From: Liolophura sinensis
Lineage: Eukaryota > Mollusca > Polyplacophora > Chitonida > Chitonidae
Assembly (NCBI RefSeq): GCF_032854445.1
Contig: NC_088304.1
Coordinates: forward strand, 11,667,704-11,731,703
Reading direction: 5' to 3'
Length of the DNA: 64,000 nt
The notes beneath the pieces were generated by a model. It was not told the DNA's origin and did not search any database. It saw only the letters and a program-made list of their open reading frames with translations. Below are positions 21,800 through 34,300 of this stretch, one piece after another. The position numbers and the translations under genes are program-made. Positions within the stretch are counted from its first letter, which is position 1. Each line of letters begins with the position of its first letter.

Positions 21800-22330
21800 A
21801 ACATTTACAGGTCGGAAATATTATATTACATTGTATAGCTATAGTATATAGTATACTGTATAGTGAAATATAAGTAGCCCCCAGGTGTAGACAGATCCAG
21901 CAAGGTGGCCGCTCGGCCTGCAAAGACATTGCCACAAACTTTATCGGTGGGCTCCTACGGACGCTGATGCCGTGTTTTTCACACGTCTCGGCGTATCACC
22001 CTTCACGCACAGCCCCGTCATTCATCTTATAATGCTTAGTATAGTATAGTATAGTATAGTATATCTATAGTCTAACAATATATATAGTATAGTATAGTAA
22101 AACTATAGTATTGTGTACTGTTGCCGACACATGGCAAACGTTTTGCCAGCAAGACGGGAGCATCGCCCTGTATAAGTTTAGAAGTTTCCACCTTATGCCA
22201 CCCTACCCGCGCAATTTTGTCCGCGAAGATGTGGTACCTTACGCAAATCCGATGGACGGGGGCATCGCTGCGTAGCCGAGTGGTATAAAAGCGCTGCGGT
22301 GTCTGACCCAGTGTTGAAACCGTTCGGTTT
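21800..22330. other. TATAG-rich low-complexity stretch and spacer
   Basis: Repeats of 'tatagtatag' occur at about 21,830-21,870 and 22,030-22,105, probably slippage of a terminal-repeat sequence. Otherwise no gene. A tRNA-like A-box lies at about 22,275. Confidence 0.6.
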
Positions 22331-22335
22331 TTGCC
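22268..22335 (+). other. tRNA-Ser/Leu-like A-box, degenerate
   Basis: GTAGCCGAGTGGTATAAAAGC is a near-perfect eukaryotic tRNA 5' arm/A-box. The B-box candidate (CCGTTCGGTTTTTGCC) is poor and no clean cloverleaf can be drawn by eye. Probably a tRNA relic or chance. Confidence 0.2.
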
Positions 22336-22439
22336 ACAGTGTCACTTACCGTTCTGTGTTCAGCTCGTCGATGCGCTTGCTAATCCCACAACCGGTAAAA
22401 CGTCTTCTGAAACACTTCATATGTGTAAATCCGCTCTTT

Positions 22440-23501
22440 CTTTCCCCGTGAATCTTTTGGTGAACCTCTCTCCCACTGTGTGCTGCGTTCGCACAAGCCT
22501 GAGCCAGCTGTCCCGTCTGAAAAATTTCCAGGCGCACGTTCGGCAAGCAAACTCATCTTTCACCGATGACTCTCCTCCTTCTCCTCCGTCAGACGCTCGG
22601 TGTGCTTGGCGTTGATGTCACACTAACTAATGTCTGAGAGAGTGGTCCCGTCTGGAAAATGTCCTTGCACACGTTGGGCAAGCGAACTTACATCTTCCAA
22701 GAATCCCCTCCTCCTCCTCCTCCGTCAGACTCCCTGTGTGCGTGGCATCGATGTTGCACTAAATTTTCTCGGCGACTACACTCTGGCCGGCATTGTGCAC
22801 ATGTGTGGGCCAGGATTTGTTTTGACGAGAGATGACGTCCGCTAACACTTTTCAAGCCGTTTTGTACATGCTGCCCTATGACCGATCCACTACTGTGATG
22901 AGGGTGCTCCCTTCCATCTGTCGCCAGCGAAATGGTAAATCGGAGAAAATCCCAAGGGTTTAGCTGTAGTGGCACGATCACCCTATCTGTCAACCTTCTA
23001 TTTATCCCGTCAACTCAGACGTCAAAGAAATTGGCGCGCTATACGTTTGCATTGGTCCTTCCGCACGCCTCCCATTGCAGCGCGGACGTCAACAAAATCC
23101 GTGCGGGTAAAAATCCAACCCACTCATTGGTCTGTTTTGGAGCGACACACCTCAACACTCAGCTGTACAAGCCGACCAGACAGTACACTGTACGGTAGTA
23201 TACCATACTATACTTTACCATACACAGCGCAGACTCCACGACACCTCCTCGTCCACCCCCATTCCCAAACCCACCCTCCGCCCAAATGGACACGTTCGGC
23301 CCATTCTATACTACTGACGTCTTCATCGACGGACATAATGGGACCGCGGTAGTTGCGATGTATGTAACTCATCTATTTATCGAGTGACACTGCCACGACA
23401 GTTACATGCCGAAAGCCTTCCCAGAATGTCGACTTTTTCACTGAGTTCATTTATCGGTAAATATATATGTTTAAACATAAGCCACACTGCAGAGCAAAAG
23501 T
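22440..23501 (-). mobile_element. Right terminal module R2 of the inner Polinton
   Basis: Closely related, in the same orientation, to 26,400-27,288: 'ccgtctggaaaatgtcc', 'ggcgtcgatgttgcac', 'ttttgacgagagatg', the GACGTC/TATA box and the outer AT-rich end. Two partial copies of its first portion lie in tandem at 22,500-22,620 and 22,640-22,760. It ends at 23,501 against arm sequence. Confidence 0.65.
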
Positions 23502-23999
23502 GCATACGATGGTTGCGTTACAGAATAAAAAAAAGCAGTAATAAAGAAAGGGACTAAGTACAATGTAAGCTCGGTACAGTTGGCACAAGATTCCAACACA
23601 ACATTTAACTGGCTATATTAGCCAGAATGCAACTCGTCCAGCTGCGAATATGGAGCTGAATGTTGTGATGCATCATTGTGTCAACTTTACTTTGTAAATC
23701 AACATTCAGCTGATCATGGATACATCTTGTGCACGAATGTGATATCTATAATAGCGTGCTACTTAGGTAGTTAACAGTTCGTCCAAAAAGACAAATTTCA
23801 TTCTTACTGATACATTTTCACATTTCGAACGAGTTTAGTGGCCAAAATACCTTTTTAAAATGGGCCCTCTTTTAACTATAATCGGCCCTAGAGGTACATA
23901 TCTATGGTCAGTTAATATGCAGTCAAACTCCTATAGGCTGTGGAGTAAATATGTTCATTTGTAATATTCAACGCAATCTCAAACCGTATAACTGACCGT

Positions 24000-25390
24000 A
24001 TAGTACAATTTTAAGGTTAGAAAACATACAGTGTAAGGCACTGACACCCTAAAAGGGGGATTAAACGACAGTATGCTGTTCATATGTTGATTTTCTCAAA
24101 AATGTCAATTGCAACATGGCTAGGTGTCAAAAATGTCCTCTAAAAATTCATTTCACGAGAAATATGGTTGCTTAAAAGCCATATTATTATAGTAAAAAAA
24201 CACAGTGCAAGTCGCAGACGCCATGAAAAGATGATTAAACGACAGTATGCGGTTCATTCTTAATATTCAATGCCATCTTACACCGTCTGCTACTTGCTAC
24301 GGTGTCTAAAATGGTTTCTCAAAAATACCAACTGCTCAGTTCAAAACAGGCTTCATACTTTTAGGGCAAGAAAACATACAGTACAAGTCGCAGACGCCCT
24401 GGAAAGTCGATTAAACGACAGCATGTTGTTCATTCTTAATTTAATGCCGTCTTAGACCTGCTACTGCTTTTTCCTGTGTCAAAAATGCTTTCTCAAAAAT
24501 GCCATTTGATTACTTCAAAACAGGTTTCATAGGGCCACTTAAAGGGTCACAAAACATACAATGGAAGTGTCGCAAACGCCCTGGAAAGATAATTAAACGA
24601 CAGTACGCTGTTCATTCTTAATATGCCATCTTAAATCGTCTGCTACTTCGTACAGTGTCAAAAATGCTTTCCCAAAAATGCCATTTGATGACTTTAAAGC
24701 AGGCTTTGTATGGCCAATTATAAGGTCAAAAAACATACAGTGCAAGTCGCAGATGGCCAAGAAAGGCGATTAAACGACAGTATCGTGTTCAGTTTTCATA
24801 TTTAGTGCCATCTTAGACCGTCTCCAACTTGTTACGGTGTGAAAAATGCCTTCTCAAAAATGCCATTTGCTTAGAATAAAACAGCCTGTGAAGGGCCACT
24901 TATAAAGTCAGAAACATACAGTGCAGGTTGCAGACGCCCTGGAAAGGCGATTAAACGACAGTTTGATGTTCATTTTTAATATTTAATGCCATGTAGGACC
25001 GTCTGCTACTTGCTACGGTGTCAAAAATGCTTTTTTAAAGGAATGAAAATTGCTTAGTTTACAACAGGATTTATGGGGCCACTTATAGGGTCAAAACATA
25101 CAGGGCAAGTCGCAGACACCCTGAAAAGGAGATTAAACGACAGTATAGTGTTCATTCTTCTTATTTAATGCTATCTTACACCGTCAGGTACTCGTTACTT
25201 TGTCAAAAGCTGCCGTCTCAGGAATGCCATTTGCTTAGTTTAAAACAGCATTGTATGTTTTCTGACCGTATAAGTGGCCATATAAAGCCTGCTTTGAAGT
25301 AAGCAAATGACATTTTTAAGACGGCATGTTTGACACCGTAGCAAGTAGTAGACGGTCTAAAATCGCATTGAATTAGAAGAATGAACAAAA
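24000..25390 (-). repeat. Satellite of about 175 bp, right arm
   Basis: Inverted counterpart of 12,300-13,740, with 'gattaaacgacagta' as marker at about 24,059, 24,233, 24,411, 24,591, 24,768, 24,950 and 25,131. Same unit number as the left array within my reading accuracy, so it was an array before the duplication. Confidence 0.9.
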
Positions 25391-25394
25391 TACT

Positions 25395-25500
25395 GTCTTG
25401 AATGATTGACTGACTGATTGACGTTAACGCTGTAATCAATAGTTGTTCACCTATACGAAGGACGATAGGTATATGGCTGGAGGAAACCACCAACCTTCGA
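25395..25500 (-). repeat. Fragment of second SINE family, right arm
   Basis: Arm mate of 12,188-12,290. Confidence 0.5.
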
Positions 25501-25899
25501 GAAGGATCTGTCCTTTACAGCTCCTACGGCTGTAATACCTGCCTTTGGAATGCCAGACAACGATCAACAAGACGCTGCCATTATGAAACGATCTGATTCT
25601 GCCAACCCTCTGCTGAGATTCCACAATATCCCATAGACCCCGAATCCCTACCCAAGCGTGCCGTTCGCGACGGGCAAGTCTGGGCTAGGTTGCAGAAACT
25701 AGCTGCAGACGTCTCCGAGGTTGGCTTGACCTTGCGTCAGTCGTTATCCAACGGCTGGTGTCTCTCCACACTGCCCAACCCTGACGGCGCAATGTTTGTC
25801 CACATGAGTTCGTGCGAGCTCACACCGAAGATGTCTACCGCACGTCCAGGATCCCCAGCCCATTCAGCAGTATTAATTAGACACTGTTCTCCCCACGTT

Positions 25900-26415
25900 A
25901 ATGTACGAGGAGCGGCGGCGGGACTGGAAGTGGGGTCAGAGAAGGTCTGCCGCCAGTGACCCAGACCCTGTTGATGCCACTCTCCATGCATGGTACTGTG
26001 AGCCCGACAGTCAGGTGGCTTACAGCGGCGCACAACCATTGCCCAAGGCAGCCCGGCAACAAGGATTCAGAGTGAGCCGGGCGCGCGTGTCGGCTTGGCT
26101 GGCTCCACAGGACGACAACAGCTACCTAATTACCTGCACTGATGTTCTCTAAAGTACGCTTGGATCATCCAACTGCGCATCAAAACCGGTGCGCGTCTGA
26201 TCGAGGCTTTTCCACGCATTTTAAAGACGGGGCATCAACTGTTGTACCTGCAAACGGACGAAGGCAAAGAGTTTCTGGACAGACCATTCCAGGCATTTTT
26301 AAAGGACAACGGGGTCTTCTTCTGTCACACATTTAACAAGACCAAAGCGTCCGTGGTAGAAGGGTTTCATCGTACCTTGAAAGGACGCATGTACGAGTAT
26401 TTGAGTTGCCCCGTC
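25900..26415 (+). pseudogene. Polinton integrase relic, right outer copy
   Basis: Pieces WYCEPDSQVAYSG, ARVSAWLAPQDD joined directly to YLITCTDVL, then (after a frameshift) QTDEGKEFLD, AFLKDNGVFF and KASVVEGFHRTLKGRM. The last contains the glutamate of the DDE triad and is missing from the left copy. The join PQDD/YLIT removes the zinc-binding to first-aspartate region and is identical in both arms. Dead, but the best-preserved integrase C-half in the window. Confidence 0.7.
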
Positions 26416-26879
26416 TGGAAAATGTCCTGGCACACGCTGGGCAAGCGAATTCAAACCCTCTCTAAAGACTCTCCGCCATTTCCTCCTCCTCCTCCGTCAA
26501 ACGCCGCGTGTGCTTGGCGTCGATGTTGCACTAAATTATCTCGGCAACTAATCTCGCGCTGGCTTTGTGCACATGTATGGGCCATGATTTGTTTTGACGA
26601 GAGATGCCGTCCGGTAACACTTTTCAAACAGTTTTGTACACGCTGCTCAACCTAGAAAAGAACCAACAAAACAAGCGCTTGGACCGATCCACTTCTGTGA
26701 TGGGGGTGCTCCTTTTTTCTGTCGTCAGCGAACGGGTAAATCAGAGAAAAATCCGAGGGTTTAACTGTAGCAGCATGATCCACCTATCTCACAACCTTCT
26801 ATTTATTCCGTCAACGCGGACGTCAAAGAAACTGGCGACCCATACATTTGCAAAGGTCCGTCCGCCTGCCTCCAATTGG

Positions 26880-27130
26880 AGGACGCAGCGCGGACGTCAG
26901 GGAGATCCAAGCGGGAAAATAGCCAACCCACCCACTGGTCTGTTTTGGCGGGACATACCTCAACACTCAACTGTACAAGCCGACCAGACAGTACACTGTA
27001 CTGTAGTATACCGTAGTATACTATACTATACACAGCGCAGACTCCACGACACCTCCTCCGCTCCTCCCCTCCGCCCCTAATGGGCACGTTCGGCCCATTT
27101 TATACTACTGACGTCATCATCGACGGACAT
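26880..27130 (-). promoter_or_regulatory. Polinton terminal-repeat promoter-like segment R1
   Basis: The minus strand reads TGACGTCAG, TATAAAATGGG, the GGGGCGG part, then TCCCGCCAAAA and TTTTCCCGC, as in L1. Confidence 0.45.
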
Positions 27131-27707
27131 AATGGGACGCGATAGTTGCGATATATGTAACTCATCTATTTATCGAGTGACGCGACGAAAGTTACAATGC
27201 GAAAGGCTTCCTAAAATGTCGACTATCTGATTGAGGTCATTTATCGGTAAATATGTTTATACATAAGCCACACTGCAAACAAAAGTTGTACAGAGAGTCC
27301 ACAAAGTGTATATGCCAGCTTAATGCCCCATATTCTGTCTTTCGTCCAACAAAGTTGTTTTGACAGCTATAACCGTTGACGCCAACACAGCCGGTTACTT
27401 AATTTCTGGATTGTCCGCTGGGGTCTCAGGAAAATCGTCCAGTTTAAAGCCATTTTTTATGCCTGAAGAAGCAAGGTCAGAAAAATTTTTGGCACATCAT
27501 ATATCAAGTATATAGCAAATGTAACACGGGGAAAAAACCAAGCGTTTCATGTTGGCTTATCTGTCAATTATGCCTTTGAGATGCCAATCATAAGAACTGC
27601 TCCAAGGGTAAAATGAAAGAAGACAAATAACCTTCAAATAAACTAACCATTGACGTGAATTTTTGCCGCGTCTGATCTTAACCTGCGTCACCCTTTTAAA
27701 TAACTGA

Positions 27708-27965
27708 ACTCAGTTGGTTAGCGCGCAAGCGCAGCGTAATGACCCAGGAGTCTCTCACCAATGCGGTCGCTGTGAGTTCAAGTCCAGCTCATGCTGGCTT
27801 CCTCTCCGGCCGTATGTGGGAAGGTCTGACAGCAACCTGCGGATGGTCGTGGGTTTCCACCGGGCTCTTCCCAATTTCCTCCCACCATAATGCTGGCCGC
27901 CGTCGTATAAGTGAAATATTCTTGAGTACGGCGTAAAACACCAATCAAATAAATAAATAAATAAA
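27708..27965 (+). repeat. tRNA-derived SINE with target-site duplication
   Basis: Nearly full-length copy ending in AATAAATAAAT. Flanks TTTTAAATAACTGA (27,694-27,707) and TTTTAAATGACTGA (27,966-27,979) differ at one base. The left arm has an empty site at about 8,760, so the insertion postdates the duplication. Confidence 0.9.
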
Positions 27966-27979
27966 TTTTAAATGACTGA

Positions 27980-29290
27980 AAAATCTTGTCCAATTATCCT
28001 TAGTTGGAGAGCGATTCACGAAATAGATGTAACATCTGTATAACTCTGCTTTAAAAACTATAGCCGTCTTAATCAGTTATTATAATATTCTTTCAGAAAA
28101 TTTCTGTAGGCATGAATATAGATGAAAACGCACTCAGTTTTGGGATTGATAATCACATACCATCCTTTTATATTAATGACTTGTAAAAGCCTCGAGTGGC
28201 TTAATACTTTGAATCATATCGGGAGATAAACACCGGGAAATAATCTCTCCGAATGGATAATCCCCTGGGCAAGTTCGAACTTTATCATATTATATGTAAT
28301 TTCTAACTAGGACTGATCACCATGGATTAATCTACCTGCATGTATATATAGCTGTCGCAATATATGTTGAAATAAAAAAAAGATCTGAGGAACAGTCATG
28401 ATACGGTGAAACTAGTAAGCTAAATCAACAAGTTGAGTTTGTCATGTTTCTTCTATAGTGTTTTTGCACACGAATATAGGTGTCGACATTCGTATACTAC
28501 GATGTCGTCAACCATAATTCACTTTCTACGTCATTTATCACAAGACTAATACCCAAAACAGTATTCAGCACAAAATAACCGAAGAGCAAAAGAAAGTAGA
28601 CAGTCAGAAATCTGGTCTGTCAAAACAAAGAGTCAACAGTTTTCAAAGATGTCTTAAAAACGAAAGGAATATTTTTACTGTATAAATTTAAACAGTATCC
28701 TAATTTTACACTACGATGTCGAAATGTAAAGCCATGATCTGTTATATGTTATATAGCATTATTATATTGCATTGTAAATTTGTTCATATACATCTATACC
28801 AAAGAAATGTACTCGTAACATTTAAAAAACTATCAAGTTAAGGCGTTTGATGGAACATCCTTGATATTGTAGTGTTTGTAAAAATAACTTGGGACGTTGA
28901 ATGACATCGTCGCACAATACACAAAGTCTAACAAATGCTACAATGCGAGATATGTAGGCTTACATGCCATGCATATATAAAACATCCTTGGTGTATGGCT
29001 GTTCAAGTAAACATAATAAAAATTGACACAGGCCTAATACCATGTATGTCACATCAGTAGATGACAAATGGTCTCCAGCGAAGGAGATATCGTACGACAC
29101 TAATTTCCACCAACCCCCAAATCACAATATTATGGAAGCAGGGATGAAAATTTAACATCCTGAAACAATATTAAGCCTACGTCTCGTGCGACTTAGAGAT
29201 TGAAAAGCCAGAATGCACCTTAAGCAATAGGCCACAGACTGCTTCCGGTTACAGTTAAAAAAGAATTGATGTCTTTAAGCCTTACGGGAT
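27980..29290. other. Arm-shared non-coding block, right
   Basis: AT-rich. It parallels 7,620-8,760 in reverse with indels. No gene seen. Confidence 0.55.
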
Positions 29291-29295
29291 AGTGT

Positions 29296-29604
29296 TCATG
29301 CCTTCAAATCACTATGGTTGGATTTCGTCGAGTAATATCCCCAAATTCGTCCAATATTATGATTGATTTTCATCTGCAACCTTACATTTCTTTCTACGTT
29401 CTTTGGCGATGGGCAAGAAATTTCTAGCTTTATGCGCCTGCTCTCATTGTGAGGATCCACGTATACATGAGCAATAATGATAAATACATTGAAGGCTGCG
29501 TGTCTCGCCAGTGATTGATCACATGTAAGAGGATGGCCAGGAGGTGCAATGATCTGTCCTGGAGGTGTTTGCCTGGCTTCCTTCATCTGATTGTATAGCA
29601 CCAA
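29296..29604 (-). CDS. 102-codon ORF of unknown function
   Basis: Open from an ATG to a stop on the minus strand. The product has a neutral start, a hydrophobic stretch (FNVFIIIAHVYV) and a basic C-half. The left arm's homologous plus strand (about 7,325-7,620) carries stops and shifts, so the right copy is either the surviving original or open by chance. No splice context or known domain is recognised. Low confidence that it is expressed. Confidence 0.25.
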   Translation of the reverse strand: MVLYNQMKEARQTPPGQIIAPPGHPLTCDQSLARHAAFNVFIIIAHVYVDPHNESRRIKLEISCPSPKNVERNVRLQMKINHNIGRIWGYYSTKSNHSDLKA

Positions 29605-29649
29605 TCAAAATACGAGCACTGCGTGGCCGCTTGTTTAGCATTCTAGCAC

Positions 29650-29850
29650 AGTACAATAACTCACCAATTGAGTTGCTGTTAGTTCATGTGTGGCTTATAT
29701 TGATTTCTCTCAGGTCGTACTTATGAAGATTTGGCAGCAACTTGCGGATAGTTGCGAGATCTACCCGGTTTTCTCCCATGAAAATACAGACAGCCGATTT
29801 CCAGTCCTCATGGGTGCGACGTAAAACCAGATTCAAAAGAGGTAAATGAA
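29650..29850 (+). repeat. Old, degenerate SINE, right-arm mate
   Basis: Counterpart of 7,106-7,300, recognisable by 'gcagcaacttgcggatag' and 'ttctcccatgaaaat'. No tail. Confidence 0.5.
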
Positions 29851-29859
29851 TAAATGGAC

Positions 29860-30325
29860 CTTAATTCCGTTGGTCCCAAAAGGGATAATATTTCTCTTTG
29901 TCTAAAAAAAATGAAATCAAGAACCGTCGAACAAGAAGGAAAAATATAATGTGAGCATTGCTTGGCAACATGTTTAGCTATTTCCAAATTGAAACGTTTA
30001 TCCTACTCATTCTGGCAAATCTGTTTGTAAAAGGCCAAGACTACGTTCCATCGTTACCAAAAACTGCAAAATGATTGCTGTAAGCAATAACGTTTAACAT
30101 AATTACAGGAATTCACGCATGATTCCAATGTTGTATATGATGTTCTCGATAGCCATCCTTAAGATGAAGCCCATGAAAAGATTTTTTCCTAATTGACATT
30201 TTTTATTAATTTGTTTTACGACTAATATAAATACGTATAAAACATTCGCAAGTTTGCAAGTCGTTGCTTCATGCTGGACCCCAAGCGAGGAAGTGCAGCT
30301 TCCTCTTTTAAAGTCTTATGTGTGA
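29860..30325. other. Arm-shared non-coding block
   Basis: Matches 6,741-7,105 in reverse. No gene. Confidence 0.6.
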
Positions 30326-30328
30326 CTC

Positions 30329-30467
30329 AGGGGCCTCCGTGGCTCATTCGGTTAGCGCGCTAGCGCAGCGTAATGACCCAGGAGCCTCTCACCAATGCAG
30401 TCGCTGTGAGTTCAAGTCCAGCTCATGCTGGCTTCCTCTCCGGCCGTATGTGGGAAGGTCTGCCAGG
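30329..30467 (+). repeat. tRNA-derived SINE, head half
   Basis: Best example of the head: GGGGCCTCCGTGGCTC with A-box TGGCTCATTCGG, and B-box GAGTTCAAGTCC. It stops abruptly after 'gtctgccag'. The two ORFs here are SINE artefacts. Confidence 0.85.
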
Positions 30468-31009
30468 TTTGACCGTAGACCAACCGCTCCCCAGAGAAGA
30501 ATGGGAATGGATCAATTTTATTACGGTTCATGCTCGTTGTCAAGTGTGTTGTGAACCCGTCCTAAATGGCAGGTTAACTGTTTCAGACGTAAATATTCGA
30601 AGGGCACAGAAATAAGGTTTTATCATTCTTTATTTGAGGTGTTTAGTTGTAGTTCTTCCTCCCAGTTGTTAACTCCATTTTTTTTTCAAAACTTAAATTT
30701 TTTTTACATGTTCGAATGCTTACAGTATCACCTCGACGTGCAGGAATAAAGAAGGATGACACTGGGGAAGAGGGAGAAGAGGGGAGGACCAGAACCAAGT
30801 CTCTGCCTCTCCATTCTGACAGCATCAACAACACTTTGGCTTTATTCTGCAGCATTGGAATCAATTTCTAAAAGATAAATGTTGGCAAACCTTTCACTGA
30901 GAAATAAATCTAGTCTGACAGTTAACAATCTACTTATCCGGTGCATTTCTATCATTTTATATAATCCTCAATGTTTTATATACCCACACCACCTCTTCTA
31001 ATCTATTTC
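30468..31009. other. Non-coding stretch
   Basis: No gene supported. T-rich, with a purine-rich patch at about 30,755-30,790. Confidence 0.5.
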
Positions 31010-31330
31010 ATAATTGTTTTTCATGTAATTTTATGGGGGTTTTCATTCCAAAAAAATGTAAGACATCTTCAGTTTTTTCAAATGTAGATGGAATAGGTAG
31101 GCTAAAGAACCAGTGAGTTATTTTATAACAATAAAAATGACTTTAATACATTGATTCTACCTAGAGAAGTAAGGCCCCAGTTGGACCAATTTTTCAACAC
31201 ATGATTTATTTTCTTAGGTCTATCCTTATAATTTGGTTCATCCATTTCTGCCAAATTGATACCAATTAAATTCCTAAAATTGTGAACGGTGTCTGAGACC
31301 AATCTAATTCTGTTCTGAAAATCTAGTTCT
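31010..31330 (-). pseudogene. LINE reverse-transcriptase relic, right arm
   Basis: Minus-strand mate of 6,400-6,740. It retains 'caatttggcagaaatgg', 'aattataaggatag' and the following segments, but with stops. Confidence 0.45.
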
Positions 31331-31369
31331 GAAAATGGCGGCGTAGTAAAGTTGCGAGGTAAGTGAGAG

Positions 31370-34300
31370 AGAAATTGTCACAGTATGGTGGGAGAGAGGA
31401 ATTGTCAGAGGGCGAAGGAAGAGAGGAAATGCAAAGGAATGGCGAAAGAGGGGAATGCCAAACGGTGATGGAAGAGAGGAATTGGCAGAGGGTGGTGGAA
31501 AAGAGGAATTGCCAAGTGTAGTGGCGGACTACCTGCGAGGGAGGGCCCCTGAGCTATGGCTCCGAGAAGATAAAGGAAGAGAGTAATTGCAAGAGAGTGA
31601 TGAAAGAGAGGAATTGTCAGAGAGTAATAAAAGAGAGGAATTGGCAGAGGGTGATGAAATAGAGGAATTGACAAAGGGTGATGAGAGAAAGGGATTGTCA
31701 GAGGGCGATGGAATAGAGGAATTGACAGACGGTGGTGGAAGAGAGGAATTGACAAGAGTAGTGGCAGACTACATGGGGGGAGGGGGAAGGCCTGAGCTAT
31801 GGCTCCGAGAGGATAAAGGAAGAGAGTAATTGCAAGAGGGTGATGAAAGAGAGGAATTGTCAGAGGGTAATGGAAGAGAGGAATTGGCAGAGGGTGATGA
31901 AATAGAGGAATTGACACAGGGTGGTGGAAGAGAGGAATTGTCAGAGTGTAGTGGCGGACTACCTGCGTAGGAAGGGTCTTAGTCTATGGCTTTCCAGAGA
32001 ATAAAAAGAAAGAGAGTAATCTCCAAAGGGTGATGGAAGAAACGAATTGTTACAGAGTAATGGAAGAGAGGAATTGGCAGAAGGTGATGAAAGAGAGGAA
32101 TTGACAAACGGTAGTGGAAAAGGGACTGTCAAAGAGTAAAGTGTGGAAAAAGAGGAATTGTCAGATGATGATGCAAGAGAGAAATTGCAAGAGAATAATG
32201 CATAAGAGGAATTGTCAGAAGGTGATGGAAGAGAGAAATTGCCAGAGGGTGATGGAAGAGAGAAATTGTCAGAAATTAATAAAAAAAAGGAATTGTCAGA
32301 GGGTGATGCAAGAGAAAATTGACAGAGGGTGGTGGAAGAGAGGAATTGCCAAAGGGCGATGTAAGAGAGGAATTTACAGAGGGTGGTGGAAGAGAGGATT
32401 TGCCAGAGATAATGGAAGAGAGGATTTGCCAGAGGATGATGAAAGAGAGGAATTGTCAGAGTATGATGGAAGAGAGGAATTGTCAGAGGCTGTTGGAGAA
32501 GAGGAATTATCAAGGGATAATGGAAGAGAGGAACTGTCAGGGCGTGATGGAAGAGAGGTATTACCAGACTGGTGGAAGAGAAGAATTGTCAAAGGATGAT
32601 AAAAGATAGGAGTTTCCAGGGAAAGAAACTGTCAGAGCAGAAGAGAGGGAATGGTAAGAGGGAGATGGATGAAAGTAATCACCAAAGCAAGAGGGAAGAG
32701 AATTGTCAGAGGGTGACGGAAGATAGGAATCGTCAGAGGGTGACGGAAGATAGAAATCGTCAGAAGGTGGTGGAAGAGAGGAATCGTCAGAGGATGGTGG
32801 AAGATAGGAATCGTCAGAAAGTAGAGGTGAAAAGGAATCGTCAGAGGGTGGTGGTAGATAGGAATCGTCAGAGAGTGGTGGAAGATAGGAATCGTCAGGG
32901 GGTAGTAAAAGATAGGAATCATTAGAGGGTGGTGGTAGATAGAATCATCAGAGGGTGGTGGTAGATAGGAATCGTTAGAGGGTGGTGGTAGATATGAATA
33001 CTCAGAGGGTTGTGGTAGATAGGAATCGTCAAAAGCTGACGGAAAATGGGAATCGTTAGAGAGTAGTAGAAGATAGGACTCGTTAGAGGGTGATGGTAGA
33101 TAGGAATCGTCAGAGGGTAGTAGAAGATGGGACTCATTAGAGGGTGGTGGTAGATAGGAATCCTCAGAGGGTGGTGGTAGATAAGAGTCGTCACAGGGTG
33201 ACGGATAAACAGAATCGTCAGAGGGTGGTGGAAGATAGGAATCGTCAGAGGGTGGTGGAAGATTGAAATCGTCAGAGGGTGGTGGTAGATAGGAATCGTC
33301 AGAGGGTGGTGGTAGATAGGAATCGTCAGAGGGTAGTAGAAGATAGGAATCGTCAGAGGGTAGTAGAAGATAAGAATCGTCAGAGGGTGGTGCAAGATAG
33401 GAATCGTCAGAGGGTGGTGGAAGATAGGAATCGTCAGAGAGTGGTGGTAGATAGGAATCGTCAGAGGGTGGTGAAAGATTGGAATCGGCTGAGGGTGGTG
33501 GTATATATGAATTGTCAGCGGGTGGTGGTAGATAGAACTCGTCAGAGGGTGACGGAAGAGAGGAATCGTCAAAGGGTGGTGAAAGATAGGAATGGTGAGA
33601 GGATGGTGGAAGATAGGAATCGTCTGAGGGTGACGGAAGATAGAAATCGTCAGAGGGTTGTGGTAGATAGGAATCGTCAGAGGGTGGTGAAAGATAGGAA
33701 TCGTCAGGAGGTGGTGGTAGATAGGAATCGTTAGAGGGTGGTGGTAGATAGGATTCGCCAGAGGGTAGTGGAAAAGAGGAATTGTCAGAAGGTGATGGAA
33801 GTCTGAAATCGTCACAGGGTGGTGGTAGATAGGAATCGTCAGAGGGTGGTGGTAGATAGGAATCGCCAGAGGTTGGTGGAAGATAGGAATTGTCAACGGG
33901 TAGTGGAAGATAGGAATCGTCAGAGGGTGGTGGTATATAGGAATCGTCAGAGGGTGGTGGAAGGGAGGAATTATCAAAGGGTGGTAGTAGACAGGATTCG
34001 TCAGAGGGTGGTGGTAGATAGGAATCGTCAGAGGAAAGTAAAAGAGAGGAATTGTCAGAGGGTGATGGAAGATAGGAATCTTTGGAGGGTAGTGGAAGAT
34101 AAGAATCGTCAGGGGGTGGTGGAAAATAGGAATCGTCAGAGGGTGACGGAAAATAGGAGTCGTCAGAAGGTGGTGGTAGATAGATATCGTCAGAGGGTGG
34201 TGGTAGATAGGAATTGTAAGAATGTGGTAGTAGATAGGAATCGTCAGAGGCTAGTGGTAGATAGGAATCGTCAGAAGGTGGTGAAAGATAGGAATCCTCA

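Larger units (their letters stand above)
14859..23501 (+). mobile_element. Inner, degenerate Polinton/Maverick transposon
   Basis: About 8.6 kb between terminal-repeat-like segments L2 (14,859-15,130) and R2 (about 22,900-23,501, inverted). Gene order is an unknown ORF, integrase with chromodomain-like tail, a conserved Polinton protein and a capsid-region protein on plus, then protein-primed DNA polymerase B on minus. This is a typical convergent Polinton layout. L2 lacks the outermost 130 bases or so that R2 has. I found no packaging ATPase or protease. Every gene is frame-broken. The element sits at the centre of the palindrome. Confidence 0.8.
25584..27288 (+). mobile_element. Outer Polinton end, right arm
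   Basis: Begins with a degraded first ORF (ATG at 25,584), then the integrase relic, a spacer and terminal-repeat segment R1 ending at about 27,288, where similarity to R2 stops. Less deleted than its left mate. Its inward continuation is not Polinton but SINE and satellite, so it is a fragment. Confidence 0.65.
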
